From assembly GCA_028874365.1 (NCBI GenBank), contig JAPPJZ010000062.1:1-52610 (forward strand): a stretch of 52,610 nt of DNA. Direction: 5' to 3'. Position 1 is the stretch's first letter. Each line of letters begins with the position of its first letter. The notes under the pieces were generated by a model that was not told where the DNA came from, did not search any database, and saw only the letters and a program-made list of their open reading frames with translations. A program made the translations under genes and the position numbers. This DNA is from Chloroflexota bacterium (GTDB lineage: Bacteria > Chloroflexota > Dehalococcoidia > Bin125). This document shows, piece by piece, positions 18,128 through 27,218 of the stretch.

Positions 18128-18275
18128 CTTGAGCGAGTGGTCCCCCATACCGACGTAACCCGGCCTGGCATCAAGGCATCCGGCAGAACCTGTATGCGCG
18201 AACCCGGCCTTGGTGTCCCGTTGCAACCGTACGTAAATCGACCGCCCAGCCGCATGTGGACTTCACTGGCACAGA

Positions 18276-18281
18276 TACACT
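18276..18281 (+). promoter_or_regulatory. -10 element of leaderless promoter for the Wzz-like gene
   Basis: TACACT, six bases, then the GTG at 18288. No ribosome site. Confidence 0.6.
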
Positions 18282-18287
18282 CGAACT

Positions 18288-19457
18288 GTGTCCACAACGC
18301 GAGGACTACGGGACGGGTTCGCCTGGTGGCTGCCGCTTGTGATGGCGGCCCTGGCTGCGGTGATTGCGGTCCTCGCCTCGCAGACGGTCGCCGCGGCCTG
18401 GGATGCCGACGTGCATCTCTGGGCCCGCGAAGGGCCCAGCGCTGCCGAGTATGCGGAACTGGTACTGGACCCAGCAGTTCAGGATGCCGCCACGTCCGGC
18501 ATGATGGCGACCGAGCACGGACCGCCGGAACTCGACGGGGTCGCAATCGAACTGAACGATTCGTTGATCCGCGTCACGGTGCGTGCCCCGCGTCAGGCTG
18601 ATGCCGAAGCCCTGGCGATCTCACTCGCTCACGCAGCCGTCAACGAAGCCTACGTCCGTTACGGCGACGACGCTGGCCTCGATGTCCTGGGACTGGTTCG
18701 GCCGGGCGCGAGGAAAGTCGCGCCGGCGACGGAATGGGCGGCGGCCTGGGCCTCGGCGATCGGCCTGGCCGGCGGTCTTGCATTGGCCTGGGGCACTGCC
18801 AGGAGGTCGAGCGGTCCAACCTCGGCCCTCGGTCGGCTCGGTCGAATCGGCTTCCGTCCCCTGGCAGTGATACCCGCCGAAGCGGACCATCGGGCCGGCG
18901 AGGCAGCCGGGCAGGTATCCGGCATGGTCGTCAGGCCAACGGAGGAGCGGGAGCGCAAGGATGAGGCGGTCATGCTCGCCAACGCGATCAACGATGTCTC
19001 CGGAGTCGTTGCGCTGGTACCGCTGGATGATGCGTCCGGCGTGACCGCCACGCTGGTCCGGACCGCTCGCACGCTCGCAGCCCGGGGTCGCCCAGTGATC
19101 TGGTTGGACGGTCGGCGACCAGCATTCGAGCTCTCATACCGGGCGCCGCCGGCCTGGCTGGGCGGCGGGACATGGACGCCGCTGCGCCGATCAGAGCTAA
19201 TGCTGCGCGCGGCGACGGAGGTTCAACGCCCCAACGGCTACGTTCTTCTGCTGACCGACTCGCTCAACGACGAGGCCACCCTTGACGTGCTGGAGTCCGC
19301 GGCCGGAGTGATCCTGCTCGCCCGGGCCGATGCATCGGACGCGGAACTGGTCCACGCCCGAGTGATGCTGGGCTCTGCCCGCTTGTTGGGTGTCGCGTTG
19401 ACTCAGGCGCGAACCCCCGAACTGCGCGAATTCGAACTGGCGCAGATGGCCGATTAG
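18288..19457 (+). CDS. Two-pass membrane protein with Wzz-like topology and a degenerate nucleotide-binding-fold domain
   Basis: Seen: 389 residues. The first membrane helix is at about 13-36 (LPLVMAALAAVIAVLASQ). A periplasmic or extracytoplasmic segment of about 110 residues follows, then a second helix at 150-172. The C-terminal domain of about 215 residues alternates beta strands and helices (GVVALVPLDDASGVTATLVRTARTLAARGRPVIWLDG). The topology and this last stretch recall Wzz/Wzc-type chain-length regulators and their BY-kinase domain. However, the Walker A lysine motif and the tyrosine-rich tail are absent, so it would be a non-catalytic relative. Starts at a GTG directly downstream of a -10 box. 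No polysaccharide genes are nearby, so the role remains open. Confidence 0.6.
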   Translation: MSTTRGLRDGFAWWLPLVMAALAAVIAVLASQTVAAAWDADVHLWAREGPSAAEYAELVLDPAVQDAATSGMMATEHGPPELDGVAIELNDSLIRVTVRAPRQADAEALAISLAHAAVNEAYVRYGDDAGLDVLGLVRPGARKVAPATEWAAAWASAIGLAGGLALAWGTARRSSGPTSALGRLGRIGFRPLAVIPAEADHRAGEAAGQVSGMVVRPTEERERKDEAVMLANAINDVSGVVALVPLDDASGVTATLVRTARTLAARGRPVIWLDGRRPAFELSYRAPPAWLGGGTWTPLRRSELMLRAATEVQRPNGYVLLLTDSLNDEATLDVLESAAGVILLARADASDAELVHARVMLGSARLLGVALTQARTPELREFELAQMAD

Positions 19458-19509
19458 CGGTATCCACAGAAGAGCATGTCCATGCTTCCCGGATATCGGA
19501 GCCGCACTG

Positions 19510-20664
19510 ATGCACTTTGAACTGTCCGACGACCTCGCGGACCTACAGTCTCGACTGCTCACCTTCGCCCGCGACGAGATCGACCCAATCACGGCCGGCG
19601 CAGACCCCGAGTCCCCGTCGCAAGAGCTGCGCCGCGAGATCGCCAGGAGATCGGATGCGTCCGGCTTCTACCAGCTGGCGGTGCCTGAGTCCGACGGCGG
19701 TCTCGGCGCGGGACCCCGGGTCATCACCGCCGCCCACGAGGCGCTGGCGTTGAGCGGCAATCCCTTCGCCTCGCGCGCGCTTGGCTCGGGCCCCGGGATC
19801 ATGCGCCTCGCGGACAACGACGCGCAGCGAGAGGAGCTGTACCGCCCCGTCGTCCGCGGCGAGCGCACTGCCGCCTTCGCCTTCACTGAAGCGCTGCGAC
19901 CCGACGGGTCACGCCAGCCGACGCAGGCGGTGCGAGCCACAATCGGGGACGGATCGGACGGATTCCTGGTCACCGGCACGAAGGGCTTCGTGACGGGAGG
20001 ATCGACTTCAGACTGGCTCGTGGTCGTTGCCAATGTGCCCGACGAAGGAACGGCCCTGCTCGTCATCGACCGCGACGCCGACGGAGTGACCGAGGGAGAG
20101 CTGGGCGCATCGATTGACGGCAGCACGCACTCCCCGTTCAACTTCGAGTCGGTCGAGGTTCCCGCTTCGAGGCTGCTGGGTAGCGTCGGCGACGGTCTCC
20201 CCCGCGCTCTGCAGAACATCGATCGCATGCGCCTCGGCGTCGCCGCGGACTGCGTGGGCTGGTCGCGCTGGGTGTTGCGTACCACGCTCGAACGAATCGA
20301 GGGCCCGCACCGCAGCGGGCAGCCGCTCGCCGAGCAACAACAGGTCCAGGCGATCTTCGCCGACATGGTGGCGGACACGTTCGCGGCACGGACGGCGCTC
20401 TACCAGGCCGCCGAGGCGCGCGAGGCCGACAAGCCAACCGCCGGTACCCAGGTCGCCGCGGCCAAGTGGCTCGCCTCCGAGTGCCTGCACCGAACGGTCG
20501 ATCGGGCGATCCAGCTCCACGGCGCCCAGGCCCTGCTCAGAGGACATCCACTGGAACGCCTATATCGCACCAGCCGTTCATCGAGAATCGCCGAGGGCCC
20601 GACCGAGCTCCTCCGCCTGACCGTGACCCGTCACGTACGCCAAAACGGCGTCGAAGCCCTGTGA
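19510..20664 (+). CDS. Acyl-CoA dehydrogenase family protein
   Basis: FAD enzymes that desaturate acyl-CoA thioesters at the alpha-beta position, passing electrons to ETF. Seen: 384 residues with the N-terminal helical domain (LSDDLADLQSRLLTFARDEI), the middle beta domain (AFAFTEALRPDGS, VTGTKGFVTGG) and the C-terminal helical domain (AKWLASECLHRTVDRAIQLHGAQALL). The catalytic base position is present as Glu362 in IAEGPTE, matching the YEGT motif of medium-chain enzymes. GGAG about eight bases upstream supports the ATG at 19510. No ETF or CoA ligase genes are adjacent, so the acyl substrate is unknown. Confidence 0.9.
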   Translation: MHFELSDDLADLQSRLLTFARDEIDPITAGADPESPSQELRREIARRSDASGFYQLAVPESDGGLGAGPRVITAAHEALALSGNPFASRALGSGPGIMRLADNDAQREELYRPVVRGERTAAFAFTEALRPDGSRQPTQAVRATIGDGSDGFLVTGTKGFVTGGSTSDWLVVVANVPDEGTALLVIDRDADGVTEGELGASIDGSTHSPFNFESVEVPASRLLGSVGDGLPRALQNIDRMRLGVAADCVGWSRWVLRTTLERIEGPHRSGQPLAEQQQVQAIFADMVADTFAARTALYQAAEAREADKPTAGTQVAAAKWLASECLHRTVDRAIQLHGAQALLRGHPLERLYRTSRSSRIAEGPTELLRLTVTRHVRQNGVEAL

Positions 20665-20675
20665 GTCGGCTTCGA

Positions 20676-20681
20676 TACCAT
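20676..20681 (+). promoter_or_regulatory. -10 element for the HEPN-like gene
   Basis: TACCAT lies 32 bases before the ATG at 20714, leaving a leader of about 25 bases that carries a GAGAGG ribosome site. Confidence 0.4.
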
Positions 20682-20713
20682 GGGAATGCTGTGAAGACGC
20701 GAGAGGTGCTTCG

Positions 20714-21091
20714 ATGACGACGGCAGATCGAGCTGAAGTCGAAGACTTCGCACGGCAGTCGCAGCGGTTCTTGCAGCGAGCGCGGGAGTATGCGGCTGCT
20801 GGGGATCTGCACCAGGCCTCGGAGAAGGCCTGGGGCGCGGCTGCGCACATGGCCAAAGCCGTCGCAGCAGCGCAGGGCTGGGAGTATGACAAGCACCGAG
20901 ACTTCAGCCACGTCTTGAACAACGCCTGGGAGCTGACAGGAAACGACCAGATCCGCCCGCTGCGCGCGATCGCAAACGACCTACACGGCAACTACTACCG
21001 GCGGGCACGGTTTCTGAATGCCCAGGCGATTGCCGCCGACATCGAGAGTGTCGCGGAACTGGTAGAGATATTGACGCCGCTCACCGAGTAG
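20714..21091 (+). CDS. PaREP1/HEPN-like helical protein
   Basis: Seen: 125 residues, all helical by pattern. The PaREP1-family signature AREYAAAGDLHQASEKAWGAAAHMAKAVAAAQGW is followed by a histidine segment (KHRDFSHVLNNA) and an RxxRF helix. HEPN-fold proteins are often RNases or antitoxin/toxin partners, usually paired with a nucleotidyltransferase; no such partner is adjacent here. GAGAGG nine bases upstream supports the ATG. It converges on the LON-domain gene eight bases downstream. Catalytic activity cannot be asserted because the Rx4-6H motif is not clearly placed. Confidence 0.7.
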   Translation: MTTADRAEVEDFARQSQRFLQRAREYAAAGDLHQASEKAWGAAAHMAKAVAAAQGWEYDKHRDFSHVLNNAWELTGNDQIRPLRAIANDLHGNYYRRARFLNAQAIAADIESVAELVEILTPLTE

Positions 21092-21099
21092 GGCCGCGG

Positions 21100-21765
21100 C
21101 TAGTTCCCGACACCGAGACCTTCGTATCGCTGCTGGTGATGCAGGCTCACCCGATCCATCAGTTGGCGATTCGAAGCCCGCAGGATCCGACTCAGTAGAT
21201 TGAGCTGCTCCACCGTCGATTCCGACTTCAGGATCTCCTGCTTGACGGATGCCGGCGCTTCGATGCTCGAGGCGATGTGATTGACGAGCGGGTACGGCTG
21301 TCTCGGTAGGCGATACGTTCTCTGCCACGAATTCTGGAGTGCCAATGCGAAACCGAGGTGGTCGCGGTACAGAGAGGCCGACGTGTCGTACGCGAGGTAG
21401 GCCTCGGACGACTCTGCGTCCGCCGGATCGTCGAGATACTCCACCTCGGCCACCCAATATGGACGCTCGCCTAACTTCTCGATGATCCGGAAGCGGCGCT
21501 CGCCGAGGCAGCCGATGTTGAATCGCCCGTCGGGGAACGCCTCATTCGACTCCATTCGCACCGTGCAGCCGACCTCGTGCGTTGGTTCGCGCTCCTCGGC
21601 GCTCGTCTGTTGGCGGGTGCGGCGGGTCAGGACAATGCCAAACGGATCGCCCGTCTCGAGCGTGTCTTTGACCAGTTGCCGGTAGCGCGGCTCGAAAATG
21701 TGCAGCGGCACCGACTCGCCGGGAAACACGACAATCTGCAGCGGAAAGAGCGGCAGTTCCGGCAT
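21100..21765 (-). CDS. Standalone LON substrate-binding domain protein
   Basis: Seen: 221 residues starting with the Lon N-domain signature (LPLFPLQIVVFPGESVPLHIFEPRYRQL), then GDPFGIVL, EVGCTVRM, DGRFNIGCLGERRFRI and a helical C-terminal half. There is no AAA+ or protease domain, so it is the single-domain type related to the N-terminal domain of Lon and the eukaryotic cereblon fold. The family is presumed to bind protein substrates; exact function unknown. AGGAG directly upstream of the ATG at 21765 supports the start. Thirty-one bases separate it from the HpaB-family gene upstream, so the two may be cotranscribed. Confidence 0.85.
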   Translation of the reverse strand: MPELPLFPLQIVVFPGESVPLHIFEPRYRQLVKDTLETGDPFGIVLTRRTRQQTSAEEREPTHEVGCTVRMESNEAFPDGRFNIGCLGERRFRIIEKLGERPYWVAEVEYLDDPADAESSEAYLAYDTSASLYRDHLGFALALQNSWQRTYRLPRQPYPLVNHIASSIEAPASVKQEILKSESTVEQLNLLSRILRASNRQLMDRVSLHHQQRYEGLGVGN

Positions 21766-21796
21766 ACTCCTGATTTCCGAGTCGCGCGGCGAGGCG

Positions 21797-23236
21797 CTAC
21801 CTGACGCCTGCCATTCTACCGGCGAGGCGCATCACCCGACGCGCGTTGCCGTTCTCATTGAACGCGCGGAACACCTGCAGCCGCTCGGCCTGCAGCGATC
21901 CCTCGGCGTGGATCGCCAGCACCTCTTGGTAGGCGCCGTAATCGGACGATGTCAGATCGCGAATGAAGTTGAGCAGTTTCATCCGTTGTTCGCCGTCCAC
22001 GCCATCGCGTCCCGCCAGATACTTCTGCAAGAACGGACGCAGTTCTTCCGTCTCCCAGTCCTCGTCCCCGGGACCGGTCACCAGGATCCCGCCCGCGATC
22101 TCCTGAACATGCTGCACGGCCTCGTGATAGCCGTGGGCGAAGTGCGACTTGGCCAGGTTGACCGTCATCGGGTCCGGCGCCACCTGGCCGTTTGGCTTGG
22201 GGATGCAACGCTCGGCCGACTTCTCGATCAACGCGCGAGTCGTCTCTGCGTACGAGATTAAATCGACAAACTTCTCGCGCACGTGCGATACGCCGATGAT
22301 CCCGTTGTAGTCCGCTGCCAGCGCCGCGCAGCCGCCGAGCGCGTCAATCAGCGGCAGCTTGTACGAGACGGCGGTGAAGCGGTGGTACTCAACAAAGGTC
22401 AGCGCCAGACTGCCCGCGGCCTCCGTATCGCCGTCGAGGAAGATTCGATCGTTCGGCACGAAGACATCGTCGAAGATCGTGATCGTTTCCATCATCTTGC
22501 GCACCGCGGAGATCGGACGCTCGCCCTCGTGTTGAGCGTTGTCGCCAAATGGCGATGCGATGAAGCGCAGGTTCGGCGTGTCGACCGGAAGCGCGAAGGC
22601 GATCGCCCAGTCCTCTTCCTCCGGCCCCATTGCCCGAGTCGGGAGCACGATCACCTCGTTGGTGTTGGTCACGACTGAGGTGTGCGCCTTGGCTCCACGC
22701 ACGACGACTCCGTCGGGTCGGCGCTCCACCACGCGCAGATACATGTCCGGATCGGATTGCTGCGACGGTCGGCGGACCCGATCGCCCTTCACGTCGGTTT
22801 GCGCCACAGCCAGCGAGAGATCGTTTGAGCGGCAGTGCTCATAGAACGCGCTGGCGCGTTCGAAGTAGACCGGATCTTCAAACTCGGAGGTCACCGCGAG
22901 CAACGCAAACAGTGCGTCCGTCCCGATCTCTTTGATCAGCACCACCAGAGTGTCGCCCTCGGCCGTCGCTGCCTCGATCAGCTTCGAGCGATTGAGCAGA
23001 TCTTCCGTACTGCGGGGGATCCGGTAGTAGGCCGAGTAGCTCTCGCCGTTTTCCTCGTAGGTCGCAAGGTCGCGATACTCGTCCGACTCGGCCATCTCGT
23101 AGTCAATGCAGGCGTGTTTGACCGCCTTGCTGATCGTCGGGTGGGTCGTCACATCGTCAACGCGCTCCCCGCGGTACCAGATCTCTCGCCCGTCGCGCAG
23201 TGACTCAACGTATTCGGCAGCGGTTCGAAGTGCCAT
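21797..23236 (-). CDS. 4-hydroxyphenylacetate 3-hydroxylase (HpaB) family protein
   Basis: The family contains FADH2-dependent aromatic ortho-hydroxylases and 4-hydroxybutyryl-CoA dehydratases. Seen: about 479 residues with the HpaB N-domain (RTAAEYVESLRDGREIWYRGE), a middle domain (GDTLVVLIKEIGTDALFAL, DMYLRVVERRPDGVVVRGAKAHTS, ETITIFDDVFVPNDRIFLDG) and a C-terminal helical domain (HEAVQHVQEIAGGILVTGPG). The cysteines that ligate the 4Fe-4S cluster of the dehydratases are not found at the equivalent places, so a flavin hydroxylase is more likely. The ATG at 23236 is chosen over the TTG at 23248 because GGA sits eight bases upstream. No flavin reductase (HpaC) is adjacent. Confidence 0.85.
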   Translation of the reverse strand: MALRTAAEYVESLRDGREIWYRGERVDDVTTHPTISKAVKHACIDYEMAESDEYRDLATYEENGESYSAYYRIPRSTEDLLNRSKLIEAATAEGDTLVVLIKEIGTDALFALLAVTSEFEDPVYFERASAFYEHCRSNDLSLAVAQTDVKGDRVRRPSQQSDPDMYLRVVERRPDGVVVRGAKAHTSVVTNTNEVIVLPTRAMGPEEEDWAIAFALPVDTPNLRFIASPFGDNAQHEGERPISAVRKMMETITIFDDVFVPNDRIFLDGDTEAAGSLALTFVEYHRFTAVSYKLPLIDALGGCAALAADYNGIIGVSHVREKFVDLISYAETTRALIEKSAERCIPKPNGQVAPDPMTVNLAKSHFAHGYHEAVQHVQEIAGGILVTGPGDEDWETEELRPFLQKYLAGRDGVDGEQRMKLLNFIRDLTSSDYGAYQEVLAIHAEGSLQAERLQVFRAFNENGNARRVMRLAGRMAGVR

Positions 23237-23268
23237 CTCGTATTCCAATCACGCAGTATCGTGCCGCG

Positions 23269-23274
23269 ATCGTA
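23269..23274 (-). promoter_or_regulatory. -10 element for the HpaB-family gene
   Basis: TACGAT on the minus strand, 32 bases upstream of the ATG at 23236. The leader is about 25 bases and has a GGA ribosome site. Confidence 0.4.
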
Positions 23275-23351
23275 GCCGACGCCTGCTGGCGCACCTGTCG
23301 CCCACAACAACCCGTTCGCGCTCCTCTATCTTGCTCGCAACCACCTTGAAG

Positions 23352-24497
23352 ATGCTGCTCATGCCGCCGCTCCGTTACGTCATCCGCGTCCTGATACCGC
23401 TCGCTGCCCTGTTGCTTCTCGTCTTGCTCTTCATTGCACCGGCCCGCGCCGAGACACCCGTCCAGATCGACCTCAGCCCGACTGCTGCCTGCGCCCTGCT
23501 CGACACCGGCGAGATCGATTGCTGGGGCTTTGATATCCCCCTCGTCCATGACGTACCCGAGGGCGCCTTTACGGACCTCAGCATCGGACCGAATGACGCC
23601 TGCGCCATCTCCACAGACGGGGCTGCCGTTTGCTGGGGCGTCACCTATGCGTCCGTGCAAGCCAAGATCGACGGACTCCTGGCCCGCGACCCCGAAGCCG
23701 ACCTCGACTTCGTTGGTCTCGCCCAACTCGTTCCTCCCGAGCGCACCGATCTCGTCCAGATCGTGGTGCATCCCTGGCGACACTACGCCTGTGCGCTCAC
23801 GACTCAGGGCGATATCGACTGCTGGGGGCTGCTGCAACCTCCCCGAGCCGCTCCGGAATCCGACAACTTCGTCGAGCTGATCAACACCGGCCGCGAATTC
23901 TGTGCTCTCGATGCCGAAGGCAGCACAACCTGCTGGGGCGATCTGACCATCGATCGGTTCGTCTCCGACGCCGGTCCGTTCGTCTCGGTCGCGCCCAGCG
24001 GCAACGGCCTCTGCGGGATAACCGCCGATGGAGACGTGCGCTGCCGCACGGCCCAGGCTCGCGCCGCTCCGGGTCCGCCCCAGCCGTACACCCAGTTGTT
24101 CCGCAATGTCCACGTACTCGGCTCGCAAGGCTGTGCGATCCTCGACGACGGCTCGATTCAATGCCGCCAGATATTCCACCAGTGTCTGGACCTGATCGCT
24201 CCCGAGATTGACTTCTGCCCGCCGGACCTGATCCGGTTCCAGTACTGGGCCATCCCGTTCACCATCCTCTTCGAGGGCGGCCCCGACGAGGACACCACCG
24301 CTTCGCGTTCCTACGTCAAGCTGTTCGGCGATCAGGCCGCCTGCGCGATCACCACTGAAGGCCATATCGATTGCTGGAGCGATTTCCAGGACGACCCCCG
24401 TCACAACGTGCCCGAGCGTTTCCGTCCGCTGCCGCCGAGTGAGGATCCCGAACCTCCCGCGGACGAACCCGCAGATCCTGCCGAGGACGATCAATAA
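23352..24497 (+). CDS. Secreted RCC1-like protein with seven paired-cysteine repeats
   Basis: Seen: about 381 residues with a clear signal peptide (YVIRVLIPLAALLLLVLLF, cleavage near APARA). Then come seven repeats of the form C-(A/G)-(I/L)-x3-G-x3-C-(W/R): ACALLDTGEIDCWG, ACAISTDGAAVCWG, ACALTTQGDIDCWG, FCALDAEGSTTCWG, LCGITADGDVRCR, GCAILDDGSIQCR and ACAITTEGHIDCW. The fixed nine-residue spacing suggests one disulfide per repeat in a beta-propeller of the RCC1/BLIP-II type. A proline- and acid-rich tail of about 35 residues ends the chain. Binding partner unknown. The ATG at 23352 and the one at 23361 are both possible. A TATCTT -10 box at 23327-23332 lies upstream. Confidence 0.8.
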   Translation: MLLMPPLRYVIRVLIPLAALLLLVLLFIAPARAETPVQIDLSPTAACALLDTGEIDCWGFDIPLVHDVPEGAFTDLSIGPNDACAISTDGAAVCWGVTYASVQAKIDGLLARDPEADLDFVGLAQLVPPERTDLVQIVVHPWRHYACALTTQGDIDCWGLLQPPRAAPESDNFVELINTGREFCALDAEGSTTCWGDLTIDRFVSDAGPFVSVAPSGNGLCGITADGDVRCRTAQARAAPGPPQPYTQLFRNVHVLGSQGCAILDDGSIQCRQIFHQCLDLIAPEIDFCPPDLIRFQYWAIPFTILFEGGPDEDTTASRSYVKLFGDQAACAITTEGHIDCWSDFQDDPRHNVPERFRPLPPSEDPEPPADEPADPAEDDQ

Positions 24498-24562
24498 AGG
24501 CCAGGGTCTTCGACACCGATTCTGATCTCCGCAGCCGTGTCCTCCTGACCGTGACCTGGGGA

Positions 24563-24568
24563 TACCAT
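24563..24568 (+). promoter_or_regulatory. -10 element for the PPC-domain secreted protein
   Basis: TACCAT, 37 bases upstream of the ATG at 24606, leaving a leader of about 31 bases. Confidence 0.35.
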
Positions 24569-24605
24569 GTGTTGCGGACATAAGACATACCGATTGGATC
24601 CGAGG

Positions 24606-27218
24606 ATGCGAACACTCCTGGCTGCGCTGGCGTTGGTGTTGGTCTATGCCGTGGTCGCCGGCGGGGGGTCAGCTCGTGCGCAGGAAGAATCACCCGACTG
24701 CCCCGCGCCGACTGCCCTGGGCGAGTTGACCGATGTGCTGAACATCAGCGGCGCGTGGTCAACCGACCAATGCGACCGATCGAAGTTCCTCGACAATCGC
24801 TCCGGTCAGTTGTTCAGCTTTTCCCTCGCGGAGGAATCCGAAGTCCGGATCGACCTGAGTTCGCCCGATCGGGACGCCCTGCTATACCTACTCGCCGAGG
24901 ACGGCCGGTTGATTGAGGCCGACGACGACACGGGCGGTGGCAATGACGCGCGCATCGAGCGCGAGCTCGCAGCGGGGACCTATCAGCTCGAGGTCAGCGC
25001 GCTGGGCTGGTCCGGTCGCGAGGGCGGCTCCTTCGATCTGAGCATTCGTGTCGTCGAAGGCTGTCTTGACCTGGTCCATCTCGGAGTACTCGTACACACA
25101 CTCAGCGCCAAGGGCGCGTGGTCTCACTTCGGCTGTGAGTCCGACTACCGGTCCGATCGCGCCGGGCAGCGCTACCGCTTCGAGCTGGCCGATAATCGTC
25201 GCATTCGAATCGATCTGACGTCGGAGCTGGCCGACGCCTACGTGTATCTCTTGAGCGAGAGCGGGGCGTTGCTCGAGGCCGACGACGACGGCGGGGTCGG
25301 ACGCAACTCACGGATCGAGCGATTCCTTGGCGCGGGCACGTACATGGTTGAGGCGACGAACTGGGGCGATCGCGACCTCAAGGGGCTGATCGCAGCCGAG
25401 TTCGAGCTCACCATCGCCACAGCTGGAGACGGACCGATCGTCAAACTGGAGGCGATCGACGCGCCCGATCGCGTCGTCCGTGGTTTGCCCTTCACCATCA
25501 ACTACCGGGTGGGCAACCTGGGCGACGAGCCACTCTCCACGCTCGACCCCGATGCCAGAGTGCGGGTGCAAGTCCGCTGGCCTTACATCGCCGACTGGCG
25601 AACCTCCTGGATCGACGTCCTGGACGGGGATGCGGAACTCTTGCCCGTGGGCACGTCCTATCACTCTGACGAGACCGTGCAGGCGTTCGCAAGCCAGCCC
25701 CTGACTCAGTTGCATCCGTTCGAGGGATTGTTCACGTGGCGTACGGGCCCCACCGACGTGATGCTTGAGGTCGTCGTCATCAACGACGACTTCGACTCCC
25801 TCGCGAGCCACTGGCTGACGCGGCCGATCATGGTGCTCACCGGCTTCGAGTTCGACCCGGTCAACGTAAACGTCGACGGCGTCGGGTATCAGGTCTCCGC
25901 GATCGCCGCCAACGATGGCGAAGTCGAAACGACGGTCATCCCGGCGGATGAGGTCGGACAAGAAACCACCGACACAGCCGACCCGACTGAGAAAGGTTCG
26001 GACGACTCCGAACCCGGCGAGGACGAGGGCCTGGATCCCGAAATCACAGCCCTTGCCATCTACGCCGCCGGCGTGCGGACACAAGCGCTGGCAGACTTCG
26101 GTTCGACCCTCGAATCTCTCAACGCGCAAGCAGAATCGCTCTTCTCGATCGTCGGACGAGGCGGATTGCCGTTGTCCGAGGTCGCGACGCCGTCGGCGCC
26201 GACGCTCGAGGCGCTGCTCGCGACACTCAACGCAGCGCATAGCGAAACGCTTGTGAACGCCCGATTCGACGCACAACATTTCCAGAGCGCGGACGCGGCC
26301 GAGGAGATCGTCATTCTCGCCGGCGAGGCCGCGGCGCGACGAATCGAACAGTTCACCAGTGACTGGGCGACATTGCTGGACGCGGACCGAGTGATTTCAC
26401 CGGAAGAGGCGCTGGACGCGCAGGCCCAACTCGCGTTTGCCCAACATGTCGATGCGCCACTGGTCGAAGCCGCCCTCCTGGTGTTGGCGAAGCGTGACGC
26501 CGACAGCGGATGGAACAATCCGGAGGTGGCTGCCACGCTCCGCGCGTTTGCCGCCGGCATCGACTGCCGCGTCGACGCCGGTGCGCTGTCCTTCTCCGAC
26601 GGCGCGCTGCGGCTGCAATCGCCGATCTATCGCCTCATGCTGGATCGCGCATACTGCGGAGCCTCAACCGCGAGTGACGATCACGATTTGTTGCTCACCG
26701 GCCTCGATCTGGACTCGAACCCGGTCATTCCCGAACCGGAAGTCGACGTACAGCCTCCGGCTCCCCCCGTCGTCACCGCCACCCGCCTGCTCGCCCGCGT
26801 CCTCCCGGATGGACGGGTCGAGTTCGCAGCCGATCTCTCGAACGGCGCCCGATCGCTTCCGATCCAGCGGAGATTGCCCGTCGGCGCTCCCGCCGACCAA
26901 TGGTTGCGCACCGGGCCCGTGGCTCACGACGGCGAGGAGCTCGGTCGGATCTACGCACGACGCCTGAGCAACGGCCTCGTCCAGGCCACCTACGTACCCG
27001 ACGGCGCGGACATGGATTCGACATCGCGCTGGGTCGTACCGGCCGACGCTCCGGTCAACGCCTGGCTGGGCAGTGCGGAACTCGAGCGAGGTCCAGGTCT
27101 AAGAGATGACCTTGTTCAGCGGGTAGCTGACCAGGCCGCTGGCACCGGCGCGGCGCAGTTCGGGGATCATCTCTCGCTCCTGGCGCTCATCGAGAATAAT
27201 CTCCAGCGCAACCCATGA
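24606..27218 (+). CDS. Secreted protein with two PPC-like domains; 3' end antisense to hisG
   Basis: Seen: 870 residues. A signal peptide (RTLLAALALVLVYAVVAGGG) is followed by two bacterial pre-peptidase C-like beta domains, about 35-150 and 155-265. Each has the pattern GQxxxFxL...RIDL...DAxxYLL...LxEADDD...RIER.LxAGTY. A longer beta-rich region, an acidic linker (about 455-490), a helical segment (about 490-680) and a beta-rich C-terminal domain follow. PPC domains usually accompany secreted hydrolases, but no catalytic motif is seen, so the function is unknown. Start: the ATG at 24606 is preferred because the signal peptide begins there. Odd: the last 40 codons are exactly antisense to hisG. 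A TAA in the next frame at 27100-27102 overlaps the hisG stop, so a frameshift near the end is possible. Confidence 0.75.
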   Translation: MRTLLAALALVLVYAVVAGGGSARAQEESPDCPAPTALGELTDVLNISGAWSTDQCDRSKFLDNRSGQLFSFSLAEESEVRIDLSSPDRDALLYLLAEDGRLIEADDDTGGGNDARIERELAAGTYQLEVSALGWSGREGGSFDLSIRVVEGCLDLVHLGVLVHTLSAKGAWSHFGCESDYRSDRAGQRYRFELADNRRIRIDLTSELADAYVYLLSESGALLEADDDGGVGRNSRIERFLGAGTYMVEATNWGDRDLKGLIAAEFELTIATAGDGPIVKLEAIDAPDRVVRGLPFTINYRVGNLGDEPLSTLDPDARVRVQVRWPYIADWRTSWIDVLDGDAELLPVGTSYHSDETVQAFASQPLTQLHPFEGLFTWRTGPTDVMLEVVVINDDFDSLASHWLTRPIMVLTGFEFDPVNVNVDGVGYQVSAIAANDGEVETTVIPADEVGQETTDTADPTEKGSDDSEPGEDEGLDPEITALAIYAAGVRTQALADFGSTLESLNAQAESLFSIVGRGGLPLSEVATPSAPTLEALLATLNAAHSETLVNARFDAQHFQSADAAEEIVILAGEAAARRIEQFTSDWATLLDADRVISPEEALDAQAQLAFAQHVDAPLVEAALLVLAKRDADSGWNNPEVAATLRAFAAGIDCRVDAGALSFSDGALRLQSPIYRLMLDRAYCGASTASDDHDLLLTGLDLDSNPVIPEPEVDVQPPAPPVVTATRLLARVLPDGRVEFAADLSNGARSLPIQRRLPVGAPADQWLRTGPVAHDGEELGRIYARRLSNGLVQATYVPDGADMDSTSRWVVPADAPVNAWLGSAELERGPGLRDDLVQRVADQAAGTGAAQFGDHLSLLALIENNLQRNP

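Noticed and set aside
21797-23236. 4-hydroxybutyryl-CoA dehydratase
   Set aside because: Same superfamily, but the cysteine ligands of its 4Fe-4S cluster are not seen.
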